Below, in pieces: positions 1-11,545 of a stretch of 64,000 nt of DNA. The DNA is taken from assembly GCA_964036045.1 (NCBI GenBank), contig OZ038386.1, positions 12,052,113 to 12,116,112 of the forward strand. The letters run 5' to 3'. Position numbers and translations under genes: made by a program. How positions within the stretch are numbered: the first letter of the stretch is position 1; each line of letters starts with the position of its first letter. Under the pieces are notes generated by a model. The model worked only from the letters and a program-made list of their open reading frames with translations. It ran no database searches and was not told where the DNA came from. Origin of the DNA: Eutreptiella sp. 'Long Island Sound 2002' (lineage: Eukaryota; Euglenozoa; Euglenophyceae; Eutreptiales; Eutreptiaceae).

Positions 1-862
1 CCCATTTTTCGAGTTTGATTCGGAGATGGTTTTCTTGACAAACAATGAAAAATTCACGGAGGAGAAGGACATGGTCCTCTTGGGTATTAGGACCCAAACT
101 CACGTCGTCGATGTGGGCTTCCATTTCTGCACCCCGAGAAATCAACTCCTGTATCAGAGGCCTGCGCCTCAGTATGTACAAAATTTTGTTCATTAGCTCT
201 TGGAAGAGCGCTGGGACATTAGCCACCCCAAAAGCCATAACCTTCCACTTAAAGACACGGCCGTTAGGGGTTATAAAAGCCAGCAGCTCCTGAGCTGTGG
301 CGGTTAGGTCCACCTGCCAGAAGCCAGAGCGTTTGTCCATTTTGGTCTTGTACCTGCATTTGGCAATACGCTCCAGGGTATTTTCCATGTTAGAAATACT
401 CCCTGAGTGGTTCTGGGTTTTCTTGTTGATCTCACCATAGTCAACAACCAGTCGTAGGGCAGTCGACCCTGGTTTGGCAACCAGGAAACAGGGACTGCAG
501 TGATGGGGGTAGTCCCCCTTCTTATATTCTTCAAGGAGGCCAGCATCAATACATTCCTGGATCTGGCGCTCGATTTCTTCAACCTGTTCCTCTGGAGCGG
601 GATAGGGACAACGCCTCACTCGCGTCTTTTCAAATTCAGGTTTCAGTTTCAGGTCCATCTGGACCAGTTTTTTACAAGAGAGGGGAGGCGGCAAGGCGCC
701 GAACACCTCCTCATAGGTTATCAGCAGTTTCTTCAGTCGGGGTTCAAGGTTAAGACTCTCGAGTTTCTGCAGGAAATCCTCCTCAGCATGGAGGTTGCTC
801 TTTCCATCTTCTTTCTTTTTCTGCCGATCAGCATTTTCGGCAGGCACAGAACCATCGTCCCA
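1..862 (-). pseudogene. reverse transcriptase, N-terminal half, cut by window edge
   Basis: The frame continues past TAG 863-865 with no further stop to position 1 and lacks a local ATG. RT signatures occur in order: VRRCPYP and a charged helix (about 610-550), CFLVAKPGS and RLVVDYGEIN (about 500-430), KMDKRSGFWQVDL (about 347-309), then FKWKVMAFGVANVPALFQ (about 265-210) and the catalytic HIDDV at 101-115, where other elements have YxDD. The canonical PFG is AFG here. The enzyme would copy element RNA into cDNA. Apart from the upstream stops this part is intact. The order and wording of the motifs place it with Ty3/gypsy RTs rather than LINE RTs. Confidence 0.9.
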
Positions 863-2350
863 CTAAGGGGAACATTGCTGCCCATAGTGCAAAGAATACA
901 CTACAGGTATCTCAGGATCAGGCAGCGTATAGGAATCATCGTCCTCCTCAGACCAGATGGAGGATTTCCAGGTCTGTCTGACGTATTGCAGCCGCTCTTG
1001 GCGCTCAATACCTTCGGCCTTCAGGTACAACAGACGCCGGAGTTCCTGAGTGTCATGCTCAGACAGTGGCATGTTATTAGAAGCAGGCCGCGCCAGAGCA
1101 TCAGGACTCCGGGCCAGGGGTTCACCTGTGTGCATAGGCTGCATGTGTAGCACTGGCTTCCCAACAGGGGAAGCGGGCTCAGAGGTTGACTCTAGATCTA
1201 CCTCCTCTAGCAACAGCTGGGCTAGGAAGGCACTGTGTTTTAGGTCAACACAGCTGGGACCAACAGGAGGGATAGTGCTGGCGATTTCAGACAGCTGGTC
1301 GTCAGCATCCTCCTTTACAGCTGCAGGTTCCAGATAGCCATCGGGAGACTCATACCCTGTAAGTGTGGCAGATAGGTGCTCAGGAGATCGATTTTTGAGA
1401 TCAGAAAGGGTCAGGCCACGATTTTCGGCCATGACCTCTTTCAGTAGCACCTGGTCTAGGTCACACAGGGGTACAGGATTAAGAGATCCATCGACGATGG
1501 ACAGGAAACTGGCCCACTCAGGGGCCTGCATAGCTGTGTCTGAGTCCTCAGGCACATAGATGGGGTCATCGGAGAGTTGCACTCTTCCCACGGTCATTCG
1601 ATCTAGCATACGGCGCCAGTAAGCATGTTCACCAGAGCAGCCCCAGTCAGGGATGCACATGGCAACCCTTCCTCCCTCATAAGCAATTTTGGCTCGAACC
1701 TTCGCGAGCAGGGAGAAGGGAGGGTTAGCATACGCTAGGCCCATTGCTTTCCAGAAGAAAGGGAAAGCATTGTTCAATTGTTTCGAGCAGTACAACTGCA
1801 TGATGTGCTGTTGTTGGCTCGCAAACAATTCCACCTGGATCTCATCCAGGTTTACCTGAAGGGCCGCCGGTCCATTTTCAAGAACGTGACGGGCCAATTG
1901 GTAGTTTTCAGTACGATAGTTAGTCTTCGATGCGTAGCGCAGCCCAGACTCTTTTCGTCCTGACAGCTCCAAAGGTACGGAGAACAGCCCACTGCCAAAG
2001 TCGCAGTGCAAAGAATAGGGGCGCTGGAGAGACAGCATTTTTACCTGGGGGTTTCTTCGCAGGAGGTCTGTACCAATGACGATGTCAAAGGCGTCGGTGT
2101 CCAGCACTCTGCAGTGTTGGGTCACGGTTTCGTCGCCCAGGCATATAGTCACATCGACCCCCCCCAAGGAATGGATGGTACGCCCATCCCCTACTCTTAT
2201 GGCCAGAGTCTCAGTTTTCTTGAAAGTCGTTAGCAGGCGCCGCGCCACTATGGAAAGTGTTGCACCGGTGTCAAGCACCGCTCGAAAAACTTAGTCCCCG
2301 ATTTTCACGAGGATCCAGAAAACCAAGTCCTCCTCTTCGGAACCGCCCCC
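863..2350 (-). pseudogene. pol N-terminal part: retropepsin plus Dam-like NPPF segment
   Basis: The frame is continuous with gag. A TAA at 2,291-2,293 replaces what looks like a Lys codon in the strand before the active site. The aspartic protease active site LDTGATLS starts at 2,278 and the flap-side motif DIVIGTDLLR lies at about 2,087-2,060. A second domain follows: ELFAS, then AYANPPFSLL, then CIPDWG and YWRRMLDRM. NPPF is the motif IV signature of N6-adenine methyltransferases, and this spacing matches the Dam-like segments found in some retrotransposons. An acidic, proline-containing linker leads to the TAG at 863-865. Protease function would be maturation of the gag-pol polyprotein. 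The methyltransferase-like part may be catalytically dead. Confidence 0.75.
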
Positions 2351-4597
2351 CTACTCCTCATCAGGGAGCTTGACATCCACTCCTGCAGCTATGAGGGACC
2401 TGGCCGTCCAGGCCAATCGCCTCTTCTTGGAGTTATTCCCCTCAGGGGTAGTGTTATTCCACTGGGGGCGCTTCTTCGGATCACCTGCGGCAGGAGGGGG
2501 TGTAGCAGCAGGAGTGGGTGTAGCAACGGGCGCTGATGAGCGCCTCTGGGGGTTAGGGGGTCCACTTTTGCCACCCCCCTTGCCACCTCCTTTACCACCT
2601 TTATCCCCATTCTGTGGGTTTTTGGTGGGTGTTTGGGTCTTCTGGCGTTCAGCCTCCTGCCGCTTGAGTTTATCACTCTCGCGTTTCTTTATGTGACATT
2701 CCTCATCGTAGTGACGACGTTTGCCACGATACCCACAGGTGATGGTACACCTGAAATGATCCTGATGGGTCACAGGTTTCCCATCCTTGGTATGCTGCTG
2801 TCGCTTCATCTGCAGCATACAGCTACTGCGTTGATCGCAGTCAGGGGCATGACAAGGCACCCCCTTGTCATTGACAGGTTTGCAGTAGAACAAAGGGGGT
2901 GTACCTGCAGCAGGTTTAACCTCATTCATGGCACGTAGGTTACCCCTCCCTTTACCACCTCCCTGGTTGGCGTTAGTGGGATTTTTAGGCCCTTTCCCTT
3001 CGCCACGTTTGGGGGTAGGGTTACCCCCTCGACCCAAGTGCTTCTTGAGGAATTTCTCCATGTGGGAATCATTCTCCCTCTCAAGAGCTAGCTCAATCAG
3101 AAGGTCCACCAGTTCATCGTACGAGTGGGTCCGACTCTTCCTCTCAGAGGTAAAGCGGCAATCATCCCACGTACGTTGGGGGATCTTACTCATGAGCCAC
3201 AGGTGGGGCTCAGTGGCTCCGTAGGAGCCCACATTCATCCGTGAAGACGGATACTCAAGGTGGCACACGTATTCAGAGATTCCCGCAGCGGAAGGACACT
3301 CAGGGAGCATAGGTAGCTCCTCTATCTGTGTGCGCACGCTGAGGTCAGTCTCATAGACTGGGAATGTTTTCTCCAACCTCTGGAGTACCTCTGCCCAGGT
3401 GGAACAGGTTTTCAAAATTTGTTTCACCTGTTTTTGCAAAAATTTCTTTTTGCATGAGCGTTTCAGCAGTGAGCATTTGGTGGCCACATCCACATGGGAT
3501 TGGCCAGTCAGCAAAAGAAACTCGGCAAATTCTTCTGCCCATTCGGGCAGATTTTTGGGGTCGAACTCCGGCAGTTCCAGCTGGATGTTCGCCTGGGCAA
3601 TAGGTCTGCCCGTCTTCGCACCCCCCGGAGTTAGGCCAGAAGCTGATACGCCGGCAAGAGGTGCCAGGGCTGATAGCCCTCTTTTCTCAGTTTCTGTGAC
3701 TGCAACGTCGAGTAGTTCTGCCATGGGCACTGTCCTGGCACTTGGGTGAAAGGGGCTGGGGCAGGTGACCTTAGGCAACAGCCTTGAGACCCTTGATCTC
3801 TTAAGATCATCGGCCAGGGTACTCAGTCCGGGGGAGGGGAAGGACAACTCTGGCTTGGGTATGGGTTCTGCAATACCCAGTTTCGCCTTAACAGCCTCCG
3901 ATAGGGCCGTCACATCTGGATCTTCTGATCCAGACAGAAGTTTGGCCAGCAGTTCGGCCGTATGATCCAGGGCACCGTAGGTTGGCCTTGGATGATGTTC
4001 TCCCTCAACTCGAGTCGGGCCTACTTCGGGAGCCCTTGGGGTTGGACAACATGCTCTTGGATACTCGGATCTCGGTCGTCTTGGCAGGGATGCTGTGTCG
4101 GCTCTGTCGGACGACGGGCCAGAGTGCGTGTAGGACCCTAGGTCTGTACGTGGTCTGGATCCGTGTACTGCCAATGGCTCCTCCCCGTCTTCTCAGCGAA
4201 TGGATTTGTAGTACTCCTCAAGGAGGATGTATTCATCCATTTTCGTCCTCAGTTCCTTGTATTCCTCAGGGCCTCCAATCGCTGTTGAGGATGATGCCGG
4301 ACAGGCGGATCGGCAGACTGAGGCTGCTACGCGCCTGCTGAGATGATGCAGGCTGTCTCCACCGTGGGCCGCTAAGGCCTCGGTGGTAAGGATTGTATTT
4401 TCTTCCGCCCTTCTGCGATCTGGATCTCCTTGAGACCCAGATGCAACACTGAGATGTGGAGCTCGGTAAGGTGGTTCACACATAGGTTGGGCCATGCTGC
4501 CCATTTGTACTTGGACAGTTCTTATGGGCCAGGTCCTGGCGGACAGTTGTACGCTTGGAGTGGACATGATGAACTTGTTGTTGAGCTTTGTGTGCAC
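2351..4597 (-). pseudogene. gag region with capsid-like and Cys/His segments
   Basis: Read from 4,597, the frame meets TGA at 4,193-4,195, continues, and ends at TAG 2,351-2,353. The middle third looks like a retrotransposon gag capsid: a segment starting LELPEFDPKNLPEWAEEF leads into a helical region rich in Lys and Leu (about 3,560-3,050). A Cys/His-rich segment at about 2,880-2,690 contains CHAPDC and later CTITCGYRGKRRHYDEEC, a nucleocapsid-like nucleic-acid binding region. A Lys/Gly/Pro-rich tail follows. The product would coat element RNA in cytoplasmic particles. The N-terminal 130 residues are Ser/Arg-rich and not recognised. Gag homology rests on position and composition, not on an alignment. 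Confidence 0.7.
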
Positions 4598-5345
4598 TTC
4601 TTCTCAGGATCGGTTCCAAAGGTCACAAGGGACTGTCTCTGCTACCGGAAGGATGTCCTCCAATTATGCCCTATAAATTTGATTGAAAATCCTGCAAGGT
4701 TTTCCTCGGAGAAAAGCAGGTTCACAACACGTAGTAGAGCAAGAGAACAATAGGATCGTGTCAATGATTAGTTTGCAAAATCCAGAGTATCACAGAAGGG
4801 CTGCAGATAGACAAAGCAGGTATAAACACAAAGATTCAATCACAAATGGATAATACAAAAGATTTTATATGAAAACTGGACTGACTCTAGCCTCCAAGAT
4901 AGCATCAAGCACTTCATGTGCACTCTTTTGGGTGTAATGGTGCTGGTTAGGAATGTGGGGCATAGGTGTCAGGCCAACACAGAAAATGACTTGGCCAAGC
5001 AACTGAATTCAGAAACAGTTAAACAGTAGAACCACAATAAGTGGTAGAAACAATTGAGTATAGGGGTCTTTGGGTGGGAGACCACTAGGCTTAACCTCCA
5101 AGGCCTAAAGCATGAAATGCCTATTTCATATCGGTATATCCTCCATGAAGGAAGGTACCTCCGCTCAGTTGAGTGGTAGGGGTGAACTTCATGGGGGGCT
5201 AAGGTTACGACCCTAGTTACTTCGAGAAAGTGTACTTTAGGCTCCAAAAGAGAGATAAAAATACTTAACTTAGTCTTAGCATCAACAAAAGGGTTTTAAG
5301 GGCGGCTTGGCCTGGATCAGGCCCTCCAAGAAAGACATGGCAGTG
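4598..5345. other. No gene seen; possible 5' LTR or leader of the retroelement
   Basis: AT-moderate sequence upstream of the minus-strand gag-pol. It is where a 5' LTR would be expected, but only one copy is in the window and I found no convincing TG...CA boundary or primer binding site. No supported reading frame. Confidence 0.4.
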
Positions 5346-5739
5346 ACTTTTTCTTACTCACCCTGACCCGTACCCGTGTACATCAGGACGCGCGAGCCGC
5401 GCCCCTGGGGCGCGGCCGCCACCAAAGCACCGAGGACACACGCCAGAGAACACGACACTATTGCACCACTGCACCAGTTGCCCATGCCCGTGCCTGCAGT
5501 GTACGCGCGCCCCCTTCTTTTTTTTTTTAATTTTCTAAATTTTTTATTTATTTTTTCAAAAAAAAAAAAAAAAACAGAGAGAGAAGGCGCGGAAAACAAA
5601 ATCAGGGGGGGAGGAAGAGAGACACAACCACCAGCGGCACACGCGCACCACACACAGCGCGCATGCCGGTGACCAGGCGCCACCTGGGCCAGGACACAGC
5701 ACACGCACAAGCAAGGAGGACAACAAAGGGACGGGACAC

Positions 5740-6112
5740 CACCGCCAGGCACACCGGTGAACAGGAGCCAAATGACCCAGGACACCGCACACACAAAGCA
5801 GCACACGGAGCCGACACACCGGTAAACAGGAGCCAAGTGGCCCAGGGCACCCCACACACAACACAACCCAGCGAGCGGGCACACCGGTGAACAGGAGCCA
5901 AGTGGCCCAGGACACCGCACACGCAACGCGACAAACCACGCGGGCACACCGGTGAACAGGAGCCAAGTGGCCCACGACACCGCACAAGCAAAGCAACGCA
6001 CCGAGCGGGCGCACCGGTGAACAGGAGCCAAGTGGCCCAGGACACGGCACACGCAACGCAACGCACCGAGCGGGCACACCGGTGAACAGGAGCCAAGTGG
6101 CCCAGGACAGCA
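5740..6112 (-). repeat. 65-bp minisatellite, left array (reverse orientation)
   Basis: About six units with period 65 bp. Each contains CACCGGTGAACAGGAGCC followed by AAGTGGCCCAGGACACCGC. This is the reverse complement of the long array at 7,290-9,690, so the two arrays are the outer parts of one inverted repeat. Confidence 0.9.
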
Positions 6113-7289
6113 CACACGTAGGGCGGCCGAGGGACAGGAAAGAACCAACACCCCATGGGTCGGACACGCTGGGGTGACCCAGCCGACCCACCGGGCAAGT
6201 GGCAGGAGCGGTACTCCAAGGCCACTGGTCCGAGCCCGGCCAGGCTGCATCGGGGACCATGGCAAACGACACCCGGAGCCATGGAAGCAACCGGTGACAG
6301 GCGAGCCGGTACACAGTCCAGGAGGGGGTCGCCTGCCAAGCGGAGCGGCCCCGCAACTCAAGCCACAAGGGTGAGGCGGTCGTACCGTAGACAAGCGGGA
6401 GCAATACCCCTTGTGGTGAGAGATACTCCACACGGCTGGGCAGCCCCCAGAGCTGCCGCCCAAAGGAGGGAACATGTGGCCCTACCCATGGACACATGTG
6501 GGGACACCCTCCCGCCTGGGACACATGGACCGGTTGGCCGCGACACTGCCTTCCCAAGCACCTGCGGGAGCGGCTTAAGAGGCACGTGACCTAGGGCAGT
6601 GGGAGGGACAGCATGTCCCCTTGGTAAGACCCTCCTCCTGCACTGTCAAAGGAGGCATCCCGAGCTCCCGAAGATACCTACCTACCTACCTTGGATATTG
6701 AGGTAGGTAGGTAGGTAGGTATCTTCGGGAGCTGGGGATGCCTCCTTTGACGATACAGGAAGAAGGTCTTACCAAGGGGACGTCCTGTCCCTCCCACTGC
6801 CCTATGTCAGGTGCCTCTTAAGCCGCTCCCGCAGGTGCTTGGGAAGGCAGTGTCGCGGCCACCAGGTCCAGGTGTCCCAGGTGGGAGGGTGTCCCCACAT
6901 GTGTCCATGGGTAGGGCCACATGTCCCCTCCTTTGGGCAGCAGCTCTGGGGGCTGCCCAGCCGTTTGCAGTATCTCTCACCACAAGGGGTATTGCTCCCG
7001 CTAGTTTACGGTACGACCGCCTCACACTTGTGGCTTGAGTTGCGGGGCCGCTCCGCTTGGCAGGCGACCCCCTCCTGGACTGTGTACCGGCTGTCCTGTC
7101 ACTGGTTGCCTCCATGGGTCCGGGTGACGTTTGCCATGGTCCCCGATGCAGCCTGGCCGGGCTCGGACCAGCGGCCTTGGGGTACCGCCCCTGCTGCTGG
7201 CCCGGTGGGTCGGCTGGGTTGTCCCAGTGTGTCCGATCCATGGGGTGATGGCTCTTCCCTGTCCCTCGGCCGCCCTTCGTGTGCACCTG
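6113..7289. repeat. Inverted-repeat arms around a CTAC/GTAG palindrome
   Basis: The left arm (6,113-6,690) and right arm (6,703-7,289) are reverse complements at high but imperfect identity. For example, AGGAGGCATCCCGAGCTCC near 6,650 mirrors GGAGCTGGGGATGCCTCC near 6,730. The centre is a (CTAC)n spacer (GGATATTGA) (GTAG)n snap-back flanked by AAGATAC and GTATCTT. The non-tandem arms are about 580 bp and extend outward into the minisatellite arrays. Confidence 0.9.
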
Positions 7290-9690
7290 TGTGCGGTGTC
7301 CTAGGCCACCTGGCTCCTGTTCACCGGTGTGCCCGCCCGGTGCGTTGCTTTGCGTGTGCGGTGTCCTGGGCCACTTGGCTCCTGTTCACCGGTGTGCCCG
7401 CTCGTTGTGTTGTGTTGCGTGTGTGGTTCCCTGGGCCACTTGGCTCCTGTTCACCGGTGGGCCCACTCAGTGCGCTGCTTTGCTGGTGCGGTGTCTTGGG
7501 GGACTTGGCTCCTGGTCAGCGGTGTGCCCGCTCGGTGTGTTGTGCTGTGTGTGGGGTGTCCTGGGCCACTTGGCTCCTGTTCACCGGCGTGCCCGCTCGG
7601 TGCGTTGCTTTGCTGGCGCGGCGTCCTGGGCCACTTGGCTCCTGTTCACCGGTGTGCCCGCTCGGTGTGTTGTGCTGCGTGTGCGGTGTCCCGGGCCACT
7701 TGGCTCCTGTTCACCGGTGTGCCCGCTCGGTGCGTTGCTTTGCGTGTGCGGTGTTCTGGGCCACTTGGCTCCTGTTCGCCGGTGTGCCTGCTCTGTGTGT
7801 TGTGTGGCGTGTGCGGTGTCCTCGGCCACTTGGCTCCTGTTCGCCGGTGCGCCCGCTCTGTGTGTTGTGTGGCGTGACCGTTGTCCTGGGCCACTTGGCT
7901 CCTGTACACTGGTGTGCCCGCTCGGTGTGTTGTGTTACGTGTGCGGTGTCCCGGGCCACTTGGCACCTGTTCGACGGTGTGCCCGGGCGGTGTGTTGTGT
8001 TGCGTGTGCAGTGTCCTTGGCCACTTGGCTCCTGTTCATCAGTGTGCTCGCTCGATGTGTCGTGTTGCGTGTGCGGTGTCGTGTGCCACTTGGCTCCTGT
8101 TCACCGGTGTGCCCGCTCGGTGCGTTGCTTTGCGTCTGCGGTGTCCTGGGCCACTTGGCTCCCGTTCACCGGTGTGCCCGCGTTGTTTGTTGTGTTGCAT
8201 GTGCGGTGTCCTGAGCCACTTGGCTCCTGTTCGACAGGGTGCCCGCTCTGTGTGTTGTGTGGCGTGTGCGGTGTCCTGGGCCACTTGGCTCCTGTCCACC
8301 AGTTTGCCCGCTCTGTGTGTTGTGTTGTGTGTGCGGTGTCCTGGGCCACTTGGCTCCTTTTCACCGGTGTGCCCGCTCTGTGTGTTGTGTTGCGTGTGCG
8401 GTGTCCTGGGCCACTTGGCTCCTGTTCACCGGTGTGCGCGCTCCGTCCTTTGCTTTGCTTGTGCGGTGTCCTGGGCCACTTGGCTCCTGTTCGCCGGTAT
8501 GCCCGCTCTGTGTGTTGTATGGCGTGTGCAGTGTCCTGGGCCACTTGGCTTCTGTTCACCGATGTGCCCGCTCGGTGTGTTGTGTTGTGTGTGCGGTGTC
8601 CCGGGCCACTTGGCTCCTGTTCACCGGTGTGCCCGCTCGATGTGTTGCGTTGCGTGTGCAGTGTCCTGGACCACTTGGCTCCTGTTCACCGGTGTACTCG
8701 TTCCCTGTGTTGTGTTGCCTGTGCGGTGTCCTGTGCCACTTGGCTCCTGTTCACCGGTGTGCCCGCTCGGTACGTTGCTTTGCGTCTGCGGTGTCCTGGG
8801 CCACTTGGCTCCTGTTCACCGGTGCGCCCGCGTTGTTTGTTGTGTTGCATGTGCGGTGTCCTGGGCCACTTGGCTCCTGTTCACCGGTGTGCCCGCTCTG
8901 TGTGTTGTGTTGCGTGTGCGGTGTCCTGTGCCACTTGGCTCCTGTTCAGCGGTGTGGGCCCTCCGTCCTTTGCTTTGCTTGTGCGGTGTCCTGGGCCACT
9001 TGGCTCCTGTTCACCGGTATGCCAGCTCGGTGTGTCGTGTTGAGTGTGCGGTGTCCTGGGCCACTTGGCTCCTGTTCACCGGTGTGCCCGCTCTGTGTGT
9101 TGTGTTGCGTGTGCGGTGTCCTGGGCCACTAGGCTCCTGTTCAGCGGTGTGGGCCCTGCGTCCTTTGCTTTGCTTGTGCGGTGTCCTGGGCCATTTGGCT
9201 CCTGTTCACCGGTATGCCAGCTCGGTGTGTCGTGTTGAGTGTGCGGTGTCCTGGGCCACTTGGCTCTTGTTCACCGGTGTGCGCGCTCCGTCCTTTGCTT
9301 TGCTTGTGCGGTGTCCTGGGCCACTTGGCTCCTGCCCACCGGTGTGCCCGCTCGGTGCGTTGCGTTGCGTGTGCCGTGTCCTGGGCCACTTGGCTCCTGT
9401 TCACCGGTGTGCCCGCTCCGTCCTCTGCTTTGCTTGTGCGGTGGCATGGGCCACTTGGCTCCTGTTCACCGGTGTACCGGCTCGGTGTGTTGTGTTGCAT
9501 ATGCGGTGTCCTGGGCCACTTGGCTCCTGTTCACCGGTGTGCCCACTCGGTGTGTTGCTTTGTGTGTGCTGTGTCTTGGACCACTTGGCTCCTGTTCACC
9601 GGTGTGCCCGCTCGGTGCGTTGCTTTGCGTCTGCGGTGTCCTGGGCCACTTGGCTCCTGTTCACCGGTGTGCTCGCTCAGTGTGTTGTGC
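7290..9690 (+). repeat. 65-bp minisatellite, long array (about 37 units)
   Basis: Tandem units of 65 bp, each with GGCCACTTGGCTCCTGTTCA then CCGGTGTGCCCGCTC and variable GTGTGTTGTGTTGCGTG. Units differ at scattered positions, with subtypes such as GTGCGCGCTCCGTCC alternating along the array. Because 65 is not a multiple of three, the same unit is read in all three frames every 195 bp, and all three frames stay open for long stretches. This makes Cys/Val/Leu-rich phantom ORFs of hundreds of codons. No unique spacers are present, so it is not CRISPR-like. Confidence 0.95.
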
Positions 9691-10615
9691 TGTGGGTTGC
9701 GTGTGCGGTGTTGCGTGTGCGGGGCGTCGCTGCGGGGCGCACACTCAGTCCATCCGGACGGCGGCTGCTCGTAGCCAGCAGGGGCTGGGTACCCTCCGGG
9801 CGTGCACTCGTCCATCCGCACGGCGGCTGGTGTTGCCTGGCACCTCTTCTCGTGCCGTGGTTCGTTGCGTGTTGTGCGCGCTCTCCGGGTCTGCGGCACC
9901 CGGCGGCCGTTGTTGCTTGGCACCTGTCCATGTGCCTTGGTTGTGGCCGGTGTGTGCCTCTCTGGCGTGCCTCGTGGCCCCGCGTGGTGCGCCGCGCCTC
10001 GGCCGGTCCGGTCGCTCTCGGTGCTCCGGTCAGCTTTCCCTACGCCATGGTGCCTTTTCCCACCCCAGGGGCTTGCGCCCCCGGCTTTACTGGGTGGCTG
10101 CGCGGGGCACGCGGAGGCCGGCCGAGAACCGGTCTCATTGTGGCTGCCGCTGGCCCCCGCGGAGGCGGGGACGCTGGGCTCGCTCTGCGTCGTACCCGTT
10201 CGGGGCCCCGCGATGGGGCGGGTCCCTCCGGCGTCGGTCTTCGGCTGCGTTCCCTGCGGTGGTTGGCGTGTGCGGATCCGGTCACTGACGCGTCCCGTTT
10301 CCCGTGCCGTCCGTCGTTCGATGGAGCACTCGGCCGGTGCACCGGGGCTGTCTCGTGTGGACACCGACACCTCCCCTTACGGGTCGGAGGACGCCACGCC
10401 TGGGTCCCGTGCCTGTGTGCGTGTGCGCGTCCTTCCTGGCCGGGTCGGGCGGGCCGGCCTCCCGGGCGCGTTCTGGTGCGCCTCACCTCTTCCTATGGCC
10501 GCTTTGTCCTTCTGCTTTGCTCGGCCCCCTCCGGGCTGGGGTTGCCCCTTTCCTGTTCCTTTGTTTGCCTCTTTTTTTTTTTTTGCGCTGTTCCCTTTGT
10601 GCGCCTTTGTTGTCT
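9691..10615. other. GC-rich unique-looking block, no gene supported
   Basis: GC-rich sequence after the 65-bp array. It includes partial internal repeats such as two copies of a CCATCCG(G/C)ACGGCGGCTG segment near 9,750 and 9,810. Open frames here continue from the satellite and have no recognisable domain. Confidence 0.5.
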
Positions 10616-11545
10616 CTTGCTTTCTCTGGTTTCCGGCCCCGTCCGCCTTGGGCCTTGGCGCTTTGTTTTTCTTTCCACCCCTCCCCCCCGTCTTGTGTTT
10701 TTTTTTTCTCTTCTCGTCCGTTGTGCGCCCCCGTTGTCTCTGGCTTTCTCTGGTTTCCGGCCCCGGGTGCCCTGGGCCTTGGCGCTGTGTGCTGTTTGTT
10801 TTGTTGGTCCGCCGCTTCTCGTCTCCGCGTGCGCTCTCGCTGCTGTTGTGTTTCCTGCCTGGCCGTTCGCTGCTCCCTGGTGGTTGCTGCGCCCCCCCCC
10901 CCCCCTCCCCTTTTGTGTCTCGCGGTTTTCGTCGCTGCCGCTCGGTGCTCTTTTTGTTTTTTTTGTTTTTTTTTTGCCTGCTCAGCTCCTACCTGCTGGC
11001 TCGGCGCTCGTCGGCGGTTCTCGCCGTCTGCCCCCCCCCCCCCCTTCTCTTGTTTGTTTCGCTGGTCCCCCGCTGCTCGGCTCTCTGTGTGCTCTTGCTG
11101 CCTTTGTGTTTCCCACCCGGCCGTTGGCTGCTCCCTGGTGGCTGCTGCCCCCCCCCCCCCCCCCCTTCTGTGTCTCCCGGTTTTCGTCGCTGCCGCCCGG
11201 TGCTCCGTTTTTTTTTCTTTTTTTTTCCTTTGCTGCTTTGCTTTTGCCTGCTTGCTTGGCGCTCGTCGGCGGTTCTCGCCATCTGCTGCCCCCCCCCCCC
11301 CCCCCCCCCTCCTGCTGTTTGTTTTGTTGGTCTCCCGCTGCTCGGCTCTCCGTGTGCTCTCGCTGCTTTTGTGTTTCCCGCCTGGCCGTTGGCTGCTCCT
11401 TGGTGGTTGCCCCCCCCCCTCCCCCCTCTGTGTCTCGCGGTTTTCGTCGCTGTCGCTCGGTGCTCCGTTTTTTTTTCCTTCCTCTGCTGCCTTGCTCCCG
11501 CCTGCTTGCTTGGCGCTCGTCGGCGGTTCTCGCCGTCTGCAGCCC
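10616..11545 (+). repeat. 255-bp tandem repeats with C- and T-tracts
   Basis: Three to four copies with period about 255 bp. The phrase GCTCGTCGGCGGTTCTCGCC recurs near 11,005, 11,261 and 11,516. Each copy has a run of 9-20 C, then GCTGCTCGGCTCTC, GGCCGTTGGCTGCTCC, a second C-run, GCGGTTTTCGTCGCTG and a T-run. A related two-copy segment with TCTCTGGTTTCCGGCCCCG lies at about 10,625 and 10,745. The strand asymmetry is very strong. Confidence 0.85.

Larger units (their letters stand above)
1..4597 (-). mobile_element. Ty3/gypsy-type retrotransposon, 5' two thirds, broken gag-pol
   Basis: A single minus-strand reading frame runs from about 4,597 to the left edge and carries gag, retropepsin, a Dam-like segment and reverse transcriptase in that order. 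Four in-frame stops break it: TGA at 4,193-4,195, TAG at 2,351-2,353, TAA at 2,291-2,293 and TAG at 863-865. The distances between the open segments are all multiples of three, so this is one gag-pol frame without a frameshift. RNase H, integrase and the 3' LTR lie outside the window. I could not define a 5' LTR or a primer binding site between 4,600 and 5,345. The copy looks fairly young but inactive; stop-codon readthrough at one TAG is a less likely alternative. Confidence 0.85.

Noticed and set aside
6839-9043. A 734-codon Cys/Val/Leu-rich frame
   Set aside because: Product of the 65-bp minisatellite; the same peptide appears in all three frames and in the inverted array.
7290-9690. CRISPR array
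   Set aside because: Units are contiguous 65-bp repeats with no unique spacers, in a eukaryotic context.
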